This document shows positions 17,843 to 28,571 of a stretch of 64,000 nucleotides of DNA, piece after piece. The position numbers and the translations under genes are program-made. Each line of letters begins with the position of its first letter. Positions within the stretch are counted from its first letter, which is position 1. The DNA comes from Pseudoalteromonas distincta (GTDB lineage Bacteria > Pseudomonadota > Gammaproteobacteria > Enterobacterales > Alteromonadaceae). The notes beneath the pieces were generated by a model. That model saw only the letters and a program-made list of their open reading frames with translations, was not told the origin of the DNA and made no database searches. The stretch is taken from NCBI RefSeq assembly GCF_000814675.1, contig NZ_JWIG01000011.1:124001-188000 (forward strand), read 5' to 3'.

Positions 17843-19360
17843 TTAAACATCTAGCAATAAGCGAGTTGGATCTTCAAGTAACTCTTTAATAGTCACTAAG
17901 AAACCAACAGATTCTTTACCATCAATGATACGGTGGTCATAAGAAAGTGCTAAATACATCATAGGTAGTATTTCTACTTTACCATTTACAGCCATCGGAC
18001 GGTCTTGGATTTTATGCATACCCAAAATTGAAGACTGTGGCAAGTTAATGATAGGTGTAGATAGTAATGAACCAAATACGCCGCCATTAGTGATAGTGAA
18101 ATTACCACCGGTCATATCTGCAAGCGTTAGCTTACCATCACGACCTTTAAGTGCTAATTCACGAATACCCTTTTCGATTTCAGCAACAGATAGTTTGTCA
18201 CAATCTTTAAGTACTGGAGTAACTAAACCACGTGGAGTAGATACTGCAATGCTGATATCAAAATAGTTGTGGTAAACAATATCGTCACCATCAATTGATG
18301 CATTAACATCTGGGAAGCGTTTAAGTGCTTCAGTTACCGCTTTCACGTAGAAAGACATGAAACCTAAACGAATACCATGACGCTTTTCAAATACTTCTTG
18401 GTACTGCTTACGAAGGCTCATGATTGGTTCCATGTTCACTTCGTTGAATGTTGTTAACATTGCAGTTGAATTTTTAGCTTCAAGAAGACGTGTAGCAATC
18501 GTTTTACGCAGGCGAGTCATAGGAACACGTTTTTGAGTACGATCGCCCATCGGTGCTGCAGGAGCAGAAGCTTCTGCTTTTTTAGCCGCTGGCGCTGGTG
18601 CTTTTAAGAAAGTATCAACGTCTTCTTTAGTTACACGGCCATTTTTACCCGTGCCGTTAATTTTAGAAGCGTCTAAGCCTTTCTCAGCAATTAAACGACG
18701 AACTGATGGTGTTAACACATCTGAACTTTCGCTAGAATCTGCTGCTGGCGTTTCGTCTGCTTTTGCAGCTGGAGCCGCTGGTGCACCGCCTGCTTTAACC
18801 GAACCAATTACTTGCTCGCCTAGTACAGTATCGCCTTCGTTGTGAATGATATCACCCATGATGCCATCTTCTTGAGCTACTACTTCAAGAACAACTTTAT
18901 CTGTTTCAATATCTACCAAGTTTTGGTCGCGTGTTACTGCGTCACCTGGTTGTACATGCCATGTAGCAATTGTTGCGTCTGCAACTGATTCTGGAAGTAC
19001 AGGTACTTTAATGTCCACTTCTTTACCTTCTGATGCTGGTGCTGATTGCGCCGCTGGCGCGTCTTCTGATTTAGCTGGTGCTGATTCTTCTTTAGATGAA
19101 CCTTCACTTGCTGGCGCTGCATCAGCATCACCAAGTAAACCCATAACTTGATCGCCAAGTACGGTTGCACCTTCTTCTTGTGATATTTCTGTAATTACAC
19201 CGTCATGCTGTGCAACAACTTCTAAAACCACTTTATCTGTTTCAATGTCTACTAAGTTTTGATCGCGAGTTACTTTGTCGCCAACACTTACATGCCATGT
19301 AGCAACGGTAGCATCTGCAACCGACTCAGGAAGAACAGGAACTTTAATTTCTGTGCTCAT
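17843..19360 (-). CDS. sucB: 2-oxoglutarate dehydrogenase E2, dihydrolipoyl succinyltransferase with two lipoyl domains
   Basis: This is the E2 core of the 2-oxoglutarate dehydrogenase complex, 505 residues against roughly 405 in E. coli. The extra length is a second lipoyl domain: [13 protein letters not shown] occurs twice, with lipoylated lysines about K43 and K155. Ala/Pro/Glu-rich linkers follow each. The subunit-binding domain spans about 216-252 ([15 protein letters not shown]). The catalytic domain ends with [11 protein letters not shown] (His about 476). The start lies 3 bp after the sucA stop codon, so the two are translated together. E3 is not encoded nearby. Confidence 0.93.
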   Translation of the reverse strand: MSTEIKVPVLPESVADATVATWHVSVGDKVTRDQNLVDIETDKVVLEVVAQHDGVITEISQEEGATVLGDQVMGLLGDADAAPASEGSSKEESAPAKSEDAPAAQSAPASEGKEVDIKVPVLPESVADATIATWHVQPGDAVTRDQNLVDIETDKVVLEVVAQEDGIMGDIIHNEGDTVLGEQVIGSVKAGGAPAAPAAKADETPAADSSESSDVLTPSVRRLIAEKGLDASKINGTGKNGRVTKEDVDTFLKAPAPAAKKAEASAPAAPMGDRTQKRVPMTRLRKTIATRLLEAKNSTAMLTTFNEVNMEPIMSLRKQYQEVFEKRHGIRLGFMSFYVKAVTEALKRFPDVNASIDGDDIVYHNYFDISIAVSTPRGLVTPVLKDCDKLSVAEIEKGIRELALKGRDGKLTLADMTGGNFTITNGGVFGSLLSTPIINLPQSSILGMHKIQDRPMAVNGKVEILPMMYLALSYDHRIIDGKESVGFLVTIKELLEDPTRLLLDV

Positions 19361-19363
19361 TGC

Positions 19364-22183
19364 TTATCCTTTATTTTCTATAGTAAGCGCGTCGGCAACG
19401 AGCGCTTGTTGTTCTTTAGTATGTACTGACATGTAACCACACGCTGGTGATGCAGACGCTTTACGTCCTGCATATTTTAATTTAGCACCTTGTGGGATTG
19501 CATCAATAAAGTGATGTTGTGAACAGTACCATGCACCTTGGTTTTGTGGCTCTTCTTGACACCATACAAAATCAGTTACGTGTTGGTAACGCTCCATAAT
19601 TGTTTGCATTTCGTCATGTGGGAACGGATATAACTGCTCAACACGAACAATAGCAATATTATCTTGCTCAAGCTTACGACGCTCTTGTAATAGTTCGTAA
19701 TAAACTTTACCACTACAAAATACAACGCGTTCAACTTTCTCAGGGTTAATATCATCAACTTCGTCGATCATATTATGGAAAACACCATGCGATAGCTCTT
19801 CAAGCGATGAAGTTGCAAGAGGATGACGAAGCAACGACTTAGGCGTCATAACAATCAAAGGACGACGTAGTGGTCGAACTGATTGACGACGAAGCATAGC
19901 GTAAACTTGTGCAGGAGTAGATGGAACACATACTTGCATGTTGTGATCAGCACATAGTTGTAGGAAACGCTCTAAACGAGCTGAACTATGTTCTGGACCT
20001 TGTCCTTCATAGCCATGTGGTAACAAAATTGTAAGACCACATAAACGGCCCCATTTTTGCTCACCAGAACTTAGGAATTGGTCAAATACAACCTGTGCAC
20101 CGTTGGCGAAATCACCAAACTGTGCTTCCCAAAGTACTAATGAAGTAGGCTCTGCAGTTGCATAACCGTATTCAAAAGCAACAACAGCTTCTTCAGATAA
20201 AACAGAGTCAAATACTTCAAAAGTACCTTGATCTTCGCTTAAGTGCTGTAGAGGTGTATAAGTAGCGCCGTCTGATTGACTGTGAACAACAGCATGACGA
20301 TGGAAGAATGTACCACGCCCTGAATCCTGACCAGTTAAACGAATGTCAGTGCCTTCAGTTGCGATTGTTGCATAAGCAAGTGTTTCTGCCATACCCCAAT
20401 CTAGAGGTTTCTCACCAGAAGCCATTAATTTACGATCATCGTAAATCTTTTTAACGCGTGACTGTGCTTTATATTGCTCTGGGTAAGAAGCGATTTTCTC
20501 ACCGAGTGCTTTGAGCTCTTCAACAGGTACGCTGGCATCGTAATCAACATCCCATTCATGGCCAACATACTTTGCCCAATCTGAAGAATGCGATGTCTCT
20601 GGTTGAATTTCTGAAACAACACAGTTGCCTTCGTCTAATGCATTACGGTACTCATCAGCAAGTGCTTTTATTTCTTGTTCAGAAAAAGAGCCTTCAGCTA
20701 TAAGTTGGTCTGCGTATATTAAACGTGGAACTGGGTGCTTTTTAATTTTTTGGTACATAACAGGCTGAGTTGCATTAGGCTCATCAGCTTCATTGTGACC
20801 ATGGCGACGGTAACATACTAAATCGATTACTACGTCACGTTTAAACTGGTTTCTGAAATCAAGTGCAATTTGAGTAACAAATGCAACTGCTTCAGGGTCA
20901 TCAGAGTTAACATGGAAGATAGGTGACTGAACCATTTTAGCAATGTCAGTACAGTAATCTGTAGAGCGTACATCGTCTTGTTTTGATGTAGTAAAACCAA
21001 CTTGGTTATTTACAACAATACGAATACTACCACCACAACTAAACGCGTTAGTTTGTGATAAGTTAAACGTTTCTTGTACAACACCTTGGCCTGTAACCGC
21101 AGAATCACCATGAATTGTAATTGGTAAAGCTTTAATACCAGAACTGTCACCTAAGCGGTCAAGACGAGCACGTACTGAGCCCATAACAACTGGGTTTACA
21201 ATTTCAAGATGAGACGGGTTAAACGCAAGCGCCATATGAACATTGCCACCTTTAGTAGCAAAGTCAGATGAATAACCCATGTGGTATTTAACATCGCCAG
21301 AACTTAATGTTTCTTTATGTTTACCAGCAAACTCATCAAATAACTCTGATGGATTTTTACCAAGTACATTTACAAGAACATTTAAACGACCACGGTGAGC
21401 CATACCAATAACAGCTTCTTGTTGGCCGCTTTCACCAGCGCGGTGAATAAGCTCTTTTAACATTGGAACTAACGCATCGCCACCTTCAAGTGAGAAACGC
21501 TTAGCACCTGGGAACTTAGCCCCTAAATATTTTTCAAGTCCGTCAGCAGCAGTTAATCCTTTTAGGATACGCAGCTTTTCGTCTTTTTCGAATTTAGGCC
21601 TAGACTGGACAGATTCTAAACGCTGTTGTAACCAACGCTTTTCCTCTGTTGATGTGATGTGCATATACTCAGCGCCAATTGAACCACAATATGTAGTTTT
21701 TAGTGCTTGGTATAGTTCACCTAAAGGCATAGTATCGCGGCCTACGGCAAACGATCCTACGTTAAACTCGCGGTCAAAATCACTTGAAGATAAGTCGTGG
21801 TACTCTAGCTCTAAATCTCGTACACGCTCTCGTTGCCAAATACCTAATGGATCTAGGTTTGCATTTTGGTGTCCACGAAAACGGAAAGCATTAATAAGTT
21901 GTAGAACTTTAACCTGTTTAAGGTCACTGCCACTACCCTCTGCTACCACTACTTCTCTATGCTTGTTTTTTGCAAGCTGTGCAAACTGCGTTCGAACTTC
22001 TGAATGTTTTACTTCAACATCCACACCATCAACTTTAGGTAATTGTTCGAACACTTCTCGCCATTCATCTGGCACAGAAGTCGCATCGTCTAAATACGCT
22101 TCATAAAGCTCTTCTACATAAGCAACGTTGCCGCCGTTTAAATGTGAAGATTCTAGCCATGCCTTCATCACACCTTCGTGCAT
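19364..22183 (-). CDS. sucA: 2-oxoglutarate dehydrogenase E1 component
   Basis: This thiamine-dependent decarboxylase has 939 residues and passes a succinyl group to SucB. Landmarks are the N-terminal SSHLNGGNVAYVEELYEAYL, GMAHRGRLNVLVNVLGK (about 260-276), the cofactor region HGDSAVTGQGVVQETFNL, and GHEHSSARLERFLQ-type sequence (GQGPEHSSARLERFLQ) in the C-terminal domain. The start could be the first ATG, with AAAGGGC 9 bases upstream, or the Met six codons on, with GAAGGTGTG. The first is kept. An imperfectly placed hairpin separates it from sdhB. Confidence 0.93.
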   Translation of the reverse strand: MHEGVMKAWLESSHLNGGNVAYVEELYEAYLDDATSVPDEWREVFEQLPKVDGVDVEVKHSEVRTQFAQLAKNKHREVVVAEGSGSDLKQVKVLQLINAFRFRGHQNANLDPLGIWQRERVRDLELEYHDLSSSDFDREFNVGSFAVGRDTMPLGELYQALKTTYCGSIGAEYMHITSTEEKRWLQQRLESVQSRPKFEKDEKLRILKGLTAADGLEKYLGAKFPGAKRFSLEGGDALVPMLKELIHRAGESGQQEAVIGMAHRGRLNVLVNVLGKNPSELFDEFAGKHKETLSSGDVKYHMGYSSDFATKGGNVHMALAFNPSHLEIVNPVVMGSVRARLDRLGDSSGIKALPITIHGDSAVTGQGVVQETFNLSQTNAFSCGGSIRIVVNNQVGFTTSKQDDVRSTDYCTDIAKMVQSPIFHVNSDDPEAVAFVTQIALDFRNQFKRDVVIDLVCYRRHGHNEADEPNATQPVMYQKIKKHPVPRLIYADQLIAEGSFSEQEIKALADEYRNALDEGNCVVSEIQPETSHSSDWAKYVGHEWDVDYDASVPVEELKALGEKIASYPEQYKAQSRVKKIYDDRKLMASGEKPLDWGMAETLAYATIATEGTDIRLTGQDSGRGTFFHRHAVVHSQSDGATYTPLQHLSEDQGTFEVFDSVLSEEAVVAFEYGYATAEPTSLVLWEAQFGDFANGAQVVFDQFLSSGEQKWGRLCGLTILLPHGYEGQGPEHSSARLERFLQLCADHNMQVCVPSTPAQVYAMLRRQSVRPLRRPLIVMTPKSLLRHPLATSSLEELSHGVFHNMIDEVDDINPEKVERVVFCSGKVYYELLQERRKLEQDNIAIVRVEQLYPFPHDEMQTIMERYQHVTDFVWCQEEPQNQGAWYCSQHHFIDAIPQGAKLKYAGRKASASPACGYMSVHTKEQQALVADALTIENKG

Positions 22184-22228
22184 TTATAAGCCCTTTTCTT
22201 TAGCGCAGAAATTAATAGTTATCATAAC

Positions 22229-22259
22229 AAGATGGCTAATAATCTGTATTAGCCATCTT
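22229..22259 (-). terminator. 13-bp perfect stem-loop between sdhB and sucA
   Basis: AAGATGGCTAATA and TATTAGCCATCTT pair exactly around a 5-nt loop. The T run after it on the minus strand is poor (TTGTTATG), so it may be a partial terminator or an mRNA-stabilising structure rather than a full stop. Confidence 0.55.
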
Positions 22260-22274
22260 ACGTTTACTAAGTAA

Positions 22275-22991
22275 TCAAACCGCTCGGTTTAATAACATAG
22301 ATTTGATTTGCCCAATTGCTTTAGTCGGGTTAAGACCCTTAGGACAAACGCTAACACAGTTCATGATACTGTGGCAACGGAACACACTGAACGCATCGTC
22401 TAAATCCGCTAAACGTTCTTCAGTTGCTGTATCTCGGCTATCAGCTAAGAAACGGTAAGCGTGAAGAAGGCCTGCTGGACCAATGAACTTGTCTGGATTC
22501 CACCAGAACGAAGGACACGATGTCGAACAACATGCACACAAAATACACTCATATAGCCCATCTAATTTATCACGCTCTTCAATAGATTGAAGACGCTCGC
22601 CTGCTGCAGGCTGATCATTAATTAAATAAGGTTTAACTTTTTCGTACTGAGTGTAGAACTGACTCATGTCAATAACAAGGTCACGAACCACAGGTAAGCC
22701 TGGTAACGGACGTACTACAATTTTACCTTTGCCATTTTTTTGTAGCGTAGATAAAGGAGTAATACATGCTAAACCATTTTTACCATTCATGTTAACACCA
22801 TCAGATCCACACACACCTTCACGGCATGAACGACGAAAAGATAGTGTAGGATCTTGTTCTTTTAAAAGAATAAGTGCATCTAACACCATCATGTCGTGAC
22901 CTTCCTCTGTTTGCAAGGTGTATTCTTGCATACGAGGAGCGTTGTCAACATCTGGATTATAACGATAAACTGAAAATTGTACTTGTGCCAT
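22275..22991 (-). CDS. sdhB: Succinate dehydrogenase iron-sulfur subunit
   Basis: This 238-residue subunit carries electrons from SdhA flavin to quinone. The 2Fe-2S ligands are in [10 protein letters not shown] (about 56-65). The ferredoxin-type cysteines occur in [12 protein letters not shown] (about 148-159) and [17 protein letters not shown] (about 205-221), for the 4Fe-4S and 3Fe-4S clusters. TAGGAGATAG supports the start. It is the last sdh gene, 10 bp after sdhA. Confidence 0.95.
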   Translation of the reverse strand: MAQVQFSVYRYNPDVDNAPRMQEYTLQTEEGHDMMVLDALILLKEQDPTLSFRRSCREGVCGSDGVNMNGKNGLACITPLSTLQKNGKGKIVVRPLPGLPVVRDLVIDMSQFYTQYEKVKPYLINDQPAAGERLQSIEERDKLDGLYECILCACCSTSCPSFWWNPDKFIGPAGLLHAYRFLADSRDTATEERLADLDDAFSVFRCHSIMNCVSVCPKGLNPTKAIGQIKSMLLNRAV

Positions 22992-23001
22992 CGTCTATCT
23001 C

Positions 23002-24774
23002 CTAGTAAACACGTGCTTTAGGTGGGAAAGCTTCACGCGTTTTAGGCGCATAGTTTACATCACGCTTACTCATTTCATCCGTTACAGGATTGAATACTGA
23101 GTGACATAACCAGTTTTCGTCATCACGATCTGGGTAGTCAAAGCGAGAATGTGCACCACGGCTTTCTGTACGGAAGTTTGCAGCTACTGCAGTTGAGTAA
23201 GCTGTTTCCATTAAGTTATCTAGTTCAAGACATTCGATACGCTGCGTATTGAAGTCTGATGATTTATCATCAAGACGAGCATGTTGCAGACGTTCACGAA
23301 TTTCTTTAAGTTCTTGAAGACCTGAAGCCATTGAATCGCCTTCACGGAATACCGAGAAGTTAAGCTGCATACATTGCTGTAGGTCTTTTTTGATTTGAAC
23401 TGGATCTTCACCTTGACCAGCCGTTGAATTTTCCCAACGGTTGTAACGTGCAAGAGACGCTTCTAAATCTGACTCTGAAGCCGCTTTTGATACTTCAACA
23501 TCTTTAAGGTATTTACCTAAGAAGTTACCAGCAGCACGGCCAAATACAACTAAATCTAGTAATGAGTTACCACCTAGGCGGTTTGCACCGTGTACTGATA
23601 CACATGCAATCTCACCAACAGCAAATAAACCTTCAACTACTTTTTCGTTGCCTTGAGCATCGATTTGTAGTGCTTGTCCATTTACGTTAGTAGGAACACC
23701 ACCCATCATATAATGACAAGTAGGAATTACTGGAATTGGCTCTTTAGCTGGATCAACGTGAGCGAAAGTTTTAGCTAGGTCACATACGCCAGGAAGACGT
23801 AGGTTAAGCGTTTCTTCACCTAAATGGTCAAGTTTCAGCTTGATATGAGGACCCCAAGGACCATCACAACCACGACCTTCACGGATTTCAGTCATCATTG
23901 AACGCGCAACAACATCGCGAGACGCTAAGTCTTTTGCATTTGGTGCGTAACGTTCCATGAAGCGCTCGCCATCTTTATTTAAAAGATAACCGCCTTCACC
24001 ACGACAACCTTCAGTTACTAGCGTACCAGCACCTGCAATACCCGTTGGGTGGAACTGCCACATTTCCATGTCTTGCATAGAAATACCAGCGCGTGTTGCC
24101 ATACCAACACCGTCACCGGTGTTAATGTGAGCATTTGTTGTTGATGCGAATATACGACCTGCACCACCAGTGGCTAATACAACTGCTTTAGATTTGAAGA
24201 AAGTGATTTCACCTGTTTCAATCTCAATTGCTGTACACCCTACTACATCGCCATTGTCGTTTTTAACTAAGTCAAGTGCATACCACTCAGAGAATACATT
24301 TGTTTTGTTTTTAACGTTTTGTTGATATAGAAGATGAAGTAAAGCATGACCAGTACGGTCAGCTGCAGCAGCAGTACGTGCGGCTTGTTCACCACCAAAG
24401 TTTTTCGATTGACCACCGAAAGGACGTTGGTAAACACGGCCATTTTCAAAACGAGAAAATGGTAGTCCCATGTTTTCTAATTCAGTAATAGCTTCTGGGC
24501 CAGTTTGACACATGTATTCAATAGCGTCTTGGTCGCCGATAAAATCGGAACCCTTAACGGTATCGTACATATGCCATTCCCAGTTGTCTTCGTGTGAATT
24601 ACCAAGCGCTACTGTAATACCACCTTGAGCAGATACAGTGTGTGAGCGCGTTGGAAATACTTTAGATATTAATGCACACGTTTTGCCAGATTCTGTAATT
24701 GCTAAAGCAGCGCGCATACCAGCACCACCTGCACCAATTACTACGGCGTCAAATTCACGAACAGAATATTTCAC
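23002..24774 (-). CDS. sdhA: Succinate dehydrogenase flavoprotein subunit
   Basis: This FAD-containing catalytic subunit has 590 residues. The dinucleotide-binding motif [11 protein letters not shown] (about 15-25) and the FAD-linked histidine in [10 protein letters not shown] (about 43-52) are visible. Active-site segments [21 protein letters not shown] (about 243 on; HPTG then TEGCRGEGG) and [18 protein letters not shown] are intact. It starts with GTG immediately after the sdhD stop codon (TAAGTG), so no spacer exists and translation must be coupled. Confidence 0.95.
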   Translation of the reverse strand: MKYSVREFDAVVIGAGGAGMRAALAITESGKTCALISKVFPTRSHTVSAQGGITVALGNSHEDNWEWHMYDTVKGSDFIGDQDAIEYMCQTGPEAITELENMGLPFSRFENGRVYQRPFGGQSKNFGGEQAARTAAAADRTGHALLHLLYQQNVKNKTNVFSEWYALDLVKNDNGDVVGCTAIEIETGEITFFKSKAVVLATGGAGRIFASTTNAHINTGDGVGMATRAGISMQDMEMWQFHPTGIAGAGTLVTEGCRGEGGYLLNKDGERFMERYAPNAKDLASRDVVARSMMTEIREGRGCDGPWGPHIKLKLDHLGEETLNLRLPGVCDLAKTFAHVDPAKEPIPVIPTCHYMMGGVPTNVNGQALQIDAQGNEKVVEGLFAVGEIACVSVHGANRLGGNSLLDLVVFGRAAGNFLGKYLKDVEVSKAASESDLEASLARYNRWENSTAGQGEDPVQIKKDLQQCMQLNFSVFREGDSMASGLQELKEIRERLQHARLDDKSSDFNTQRIECLELDNLMETAYSTAVAANFRTESRGAHSRFDYPDRDDENWLCHSVFNPVTDEMSKRDVNYAPKTREAFPPKARVY

Positions 24775-25122
24775 TTAAACACCCCATAATACGATTAGAC
24801 CAATAGCTACGTAAGCAACGGCCATTAGGTTTAAAACAAAACCTAAAACAGCACGCAACTTCGAACACTTAACATAGTCTGTAAGAACTTGCCAAAGGCC
24901 AATGCGGGTATGAACCATAATGCAAATAAGGGTAATTAAAGTAAACCCTTTCATTGCTAGGTTAGAGAAGAGGCCTGTCCAGGCTTCGAAAGTGACTTCT
25001 GGCGTCGCTAAAAAATAGCCGATAATAAAAATCGCGTACGCGCTGATTATTAATGCCGTGGTACGTAAAGATACGAAATCTTGTACACCATCACGTTTTA
25101 GAGTTGCTTGATTTAAAACCAT
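24775..25122 (-). CDS. sdhD: Succinate dehydrogenase membrane anchor subunit D
   Basis: This small heme-anchoring subunit has three membrane helices (about 20-40, 55-75, 88-112). The conserved heme/quinone region HTRIGLWQVLTDYVK (about 70-84) is present. The frame opens with a GTG at 25128, but the ATG two codons later at 25122 is better spaced from AGGGG and gives 115 residues. It overlaps the end of sdhC by 10 bp. Confidence 0.88.
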   Translation of the reverse strand: MVLNQATLKRDGVQDFVSLRTTALIISAYAIFIIGYFLATPEVTFEAWTGLFSNLAMKGFTLITLICIMVHTRIGLWQVLTDYVKCSKLRAVLGFVLNLMAVAYVAIGLIVLWGV

Positions 25123-25526
25123 ATCCACACCCCTGCCAATACGGCAAACACAACACCAAGAGCCATTGATACTTTAGCGCTGAGGTTACCTGATTCAAGT
25201 TCTTCCCAATGTCCCATATCCATAATCATATGACGGATGCCACCAATAAGGTGATAACCTAATACAGAAACAGTGCCCCAAGCTATAAATTTGGCAATGA
25301 ATCCGTTAAACAGACCCTTGACGAATTCAAAACCTTCAGCTGAAGAGAGAGACTCAGACCAAGCCCAAATGACAAACGTTAAAGCAAAAAACAATGCAAC
25401 ACCGGTGACGCGGTGAAAAATTGAAGCTTTAGCCGTTGCCGGCATAGATATAGTTGTTAGATCTAGATTTACAGGTCTTTGCTTTTTCACAGTTACTTGC
25501 CCATCTTTGCTCACAGTGGAGCTCAT
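25113..25526 (-). CDS. sdhC: Succinate dehydrogenase cytochrome b556 subunit C
   Basis: This membrane anchor has 137 residues and three helices (about 36-52, 68-90, 115-135). RPVNLDLTTISMPATAKASIFHRVTGV near the N terminus and HLIGGIRHMIMDMGHW (about 96-111) are the family signatures; the His of the latter ligands heme b. It is the first gene of the sdhCDAB-sucABCD cluster and divergent from gltA. The ribosome-binding site before the ATG is weak (AAGTAG). Confidence 0.92.
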   Translation of the reverse strand: MSSTVSKDGQVTVKKQRPVNLDLTTISMPATAKASIFHRVTGVALFFALTFVIWAWSESLSSAEGFEFVKGLFNGFIAKFIAWGTVSVLGYHLIGGIRHMIMDMGHWEELESGNLSAKVSMALGVVFAVLAGVWIWF

Positions 25527-25910
25527 CTACTTGTTTTTCTAAAAACCCACCAAATATTACTGATGGAACTATCAGAATAAACGTATCAAAATAGTTAAAG
25601 TTCACAAAACAGTAAATTTTAAGCTGTTAAGAATATGTTTACCCAAATACAATACGGTTTAAAACCACCGTTAGTATATATACCCACAGGACTTTTTACA
25701 ATTCTTGTTTATTTAGAGATGTTTGCGAATTAGCCAATAGTATTATATTTAATTAATACCGAATATTTATTATACATATATGCATAATGTTTATAAAAAT
25801 TGACTTTAACCCCCTCTTTCACGTTAAAATGCGAAGATGTGCTTAAAACAGATTTCAGAACTTTAAAATCTAAAAATCAGAATAGATATCTTAATAGGAG
25901 ATACATAGCG
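25527..25910. other. Divergent control region between sdhC and gltA
   Basis: This 384-bp AT-rich interval must carry the promoters of both TCA transcription units. I can point to one gltA promoter candidate (25800-25830). No confident sdh promoter, CRP site (TGTGA-N6-TCACA) or ArcA site could be read by eye. No open frame of note is present. Confidence 0.6.
25800..25830 (+). promoter_or_regulatory. Candidate gltA promoter
   Basis: TTGACT at 25800-25805 is followed after 18 bp by TTAAAA (25824-25829), or after 19 bp by TAAAAT. This predicts a leader of roughly 75 nt before the gltA ATG. Confidence 0.5.
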
Positions 25911-27197
25911 ATGGCAGATAAAAAAGCCACAGTCCATATTGATGGACTAGATCCAATCGAACTTCCAATTTATCAAGGCACTGCTGGCCAAGATGTAATC
26001 GACGTACGTACGTTAGGTTCACATGGTCACTTTACTTATGACCCAGGTTTCATGTCGACTGGTTCTTGTGAATCTGCAATCACCTATATTGATGGTGGTA
26101 AAGGTGTACTACTTCACCGTGGTTACCCAATTGAGCAATTAGCTGAAGATTCTAACTATATTGAGCTTTGCTACTTACTTTTAAATGGTGAGTTACCTTC
26201 TAAAGAACAATACGAAGTTTTTAAGAATGAAATCACTACAAGCACTATGCTTGACGAGAAGATTGCTAACTTTTTCCAAGGTTTCCGCTTTGACGCTCAC
26301 CCAATGGCAATGCTTTGTGGCGTAGTGGGTGCGTTATCATCTTTTTATCATGAAGACCTTGATATTACTGATGCAGAACAACGTAAAACAAGTGCAGTTA
26401 AGCTAGTTGCTAAGTTACCAACTATTGCTGCAATGGCTTATAAAACAAACATCGGCCAACCGTTTGTATACCCACGTAACGATTTAAGCTACGCAGAAAA
26501 CTTCTTACACATGATGTTCTCTGTACCTGCTGAAGAATATAAAGTTAACCCTGTAACTGCTAAAGCTATGGATAAAATCTTTATGCTTCATGCAGATCAT
26601 GAGCAAAATGCATCGACTTCAACAGTGCGTCTTGCTGGTTCATCAGGTGCTAACCCGTATGCATGTATTGCAGCTGGTATTGCTTCTTTATGGGGACCTG
26701 CTCACGGCGGCGCTAACGAAGCATGTTTAAACATGTTAGAAGAGATTGGCTCTGTGGACCGTATTGATGAATACGTTGCTAAAGCTAAAGACAAAGCTGA
26801 CCCATTCCGCCTTATGGGCTTTGGTCACCGCGTTTACAAAAACTTCGACCCACGTGCTACAGTAATGCGTCAAACGTGTCATGAAGTTTTAGCTGAGCTA
26901 AATATCCAAGATCCACTTCTTGATATTGCTATGAAGCTTGAGCAAATTGCCCTTGAAGACCCGTACTTTGTAGAGAAGAAACTATACCCTAACGTAGATT
27001 TCTACTCTGGTATTATCTTAAAAGCGATTGGTATTCCAACAAGCATGTTCACTGTAATTTTTGCAATGGCACGTACTGTTGGTTGGATCACTCACTGGGA
27101 TGAGATGCTATCTCAACCTGGTCATAAGATCAGCCGTCCTCGCCAAATGTATACTGGTTACACTCAACGTGACTACGTATCAACTGACAAGCGTTAA
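25911..27197 (+). CDS. gltA: Citrate synthase
   Basis: This entry enzyme of the TCA cycle condenses acetyl-CoA with oxaloacetate. It has 428 residues, the size of the hexameric, NADH-sensitive type of Gram-negative bacteria. Catalytic histidines lie in [15 protein letters not shown] and [11 protein letters not shown], and the aspartate region [13 protein letters not shown] follows. The open frame extends to a TTG at 25800, but the ATG at 25911, behind TAGGAG, matches the family start MADKKATV. It is divergent from the sdh-suc cluster, the same arrangement as in E. coli. Confidence 0.95.
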   Translation: MADKKATVHIDGLDPIELPIYQGTAGQDVIDVRTLGSHGHFTYDPGFMSTGSCESAITYIDGGKGVLLHRGYPIEQLAEDSNYIELCYLLLNGELPSKEQYEVFKNEITTSTMLDEKIANFFQGFRFDAHPMAMLCGVVGALSSFYHEDLDITDAEQRKTSAVKLVAKLPTIAAMAYKTNIGQPFVYPRNDLSYAENFLHMMFSVPAEEYKVNPVTAKAMDKIFMLHADHEQNASTSTVRLAGSSGANPYACIAAGIASLWGPAHGGANEACLNMLEEIGSVDRIDEYVAKAKDKADPFRLMGFGHRVYKNFDPRATVMRQTCHEVLAELNIQDPLLDIAMKLEQIALEDPYFVEKKLYPNVDFYSGIILKAIGIPTSMFTVIFAMARTVGWITHWDEMLSQPGHKISRPRQMYTGYTQRDYVSTDKR

Positions 27198-27214
27198 TTA
27201 GCGCTGGTTAGTTT

Positions 27215-27240
27215 AAAAGGCCGCATTTTGCGGCCTTTTT
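27215..27240 (+). terminator. Terminator after gltA
   Basis: AAAAGGCCGCA-TTT-TGCGGCCTTTTT is a strong intrinsic terminator starting 18 bp after the stop codon. Confidence 0.88.
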
Positions 27241-27311
27241 TATTAACAGCACTTGAGAATTATCATAAACCGATTACAATCCCTGCCTTAAAAACACTAT
27301 GTAGATGAGCT

Positions 27312-28538
27312 ATGCCTACTTTAAAGTTTGATATAAATAAAATTAGAAAAGACTTCCCGACATTAAATCAAACAATAAACGGCTGCCCGCTTGTTTATTT
27401 AGACTCAGCAGCAACCTCACAAAAGCCTCAATCAGTTATAGATACAATTACTGAGTTTTATACGTCTCAAAATGCAAATGTACACCGTGGACGCCATACA
27501 CTTAGCGAGCAAGCCACTTATTCTTATGAACAAGTCCGGGATAAAACTGCAAGGTTTTTTAATGTCTTAAGTAAAGAGATTGTATGGACTAAAGGTGCTA
27601 CAGAAGCCATAAATTTGGTCGCTAACGGCTTAAAAAAGCGTTTAGATAAAAGTCATACCATAATAATATCTCCGCTTGAGCATCACGCAAACATAGTGCC
27701 TTGGCAACTAGTAAGCCAACAGACGGGAGCTAAATTAGTCTCTCTGCCGCTTAACAATAACGGCACGCTAAACATACAACAATGCTGTGAATTTATAAAA
27801 GAAACAAAACCTGCCTTATTAGCTATTACACAAGCATCGAACACACTGGGTAATATCACTGATTTAAAGCCACTAATTGTAGCTGCAAAAGAGGTGAATT
27901 CGCTTGTTTTAGTGGACGGAGCCCAAGGTGCACTGCATTTAAAACCCGATTTACGTGAATTAAACTGTGACTTTTATGTTTGCTCAAGCCATAAAATGCT
28001 CGGTCCAACAGGCTTAGGTGTACTTTATGGCCAATATGAAGAGCTAAATACACTAGATATTTACCAATCCGGCGGTGAAATGATCGATAAAGTTTACTTA
28101 ACTCATAGCACTTATCGCCCTGCGCCTGCAAAATTTGAAACTGGCACACCAAATATTTCTGGAGTTTTAGGCTTTGGTGCCGCTTTAGACTATTTAAATG
28201 AATTAGATCACGTGCAAATACAGCAATATGAACAAGAATTGTTTAGTTACGCGGCACAAAAATTGGTAAAGGTGGATGGCATTACCATATTCAGCAACCT
28301 ATCTGACAATATTGGTACACTCTGTTTTAATTTTAAAGATGAACATCCTTATGATTTGGCAACTTTACTTGACGGATATGGGGTTGCAGTCAGAAGTGGA
28401 CACCATTGTACGCAACCATTAATGACACATTTAGGGCTTAATGGAACGTTAAGAGCGAGTTTTTCTTTTTATAATACATACAAAGATGTAGATATATTCA
28501 TTGATTCACTTAAAAAATGTATAGCTTTATTAGATTGA
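27312..28538 (+). CDS. csdA: Cysteine desulfurase, SufS/CsdA type
   Basis: This PLP enzyme removes sulfur from cysteine as a bound persulfide. It is a class V aminotransferase fold of 408 residues, with LDSAATSQKP near the N terminus, the PLP lysine about K228 in CSSHKMLGPTGLG, and the persulfide cysteine about C366 in SGHHCTQP. This is the short active-site loop of the type II (SufS/CsdA) subgroup rather than IscS. The partner gene csdE follows after 33 bp, and no sufBCD genes are near, so the Csd system is the better assignment. The ribosome-binding site is weak (GATGAGCT). Confidence 0.88.
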   Translation: MPTLKFDINKIRKDFPTLNQTINGCPLVYLDSAATSQKPQSVIDTITEFYTSQNANVHRGRHTLSEQATYSYEQVRDKTARFFNVLSKEIVWTKGATEAINLVANGLKKRLDKSHTIIISPLEHHANIVPWQLVSQQTGAKLVSLPLNNNGTLNIQQCCEFIKETKPALLAITQASNTLGNITDLKPLIVAAKEVNSLVLVDGAQGALHLKPDLRELNCDFYVCSSHKMLGPTGLGVLYGQYEELNTLDIYQSGGEMIDKVYLTHSTYRPAPAKFETGTPNISGVLGFGAALDYLNELDHVQIQQYEQELFSYAAQKLVKVDGITIFSNLSDNIGTLCFNFKDEHPYDLATLLDGYGVAVRSGHHCTQPLMTHLGLNGTLRASFSFYNTYKDVDIFIDSLKKCIALLD

Positions 28539-28571
28539 ACGCCAGTTTAATAGAATTAATTAGGATAACTC

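Noticed and set aside
21654..22106. Open frame of 150 codons antisense to the 5' part of sucA
   Set aside because: Shadow of a highly conserved reading frame, with Ser/Arg/Cys-rich composition and no recognisable domain.
25800..25910. N-terminal extension of citrate synthase
   Set aside because: The family starts at MADKKATV (25911) behind TAGGAG; the upstream frame covers the predicted promoter and leader.
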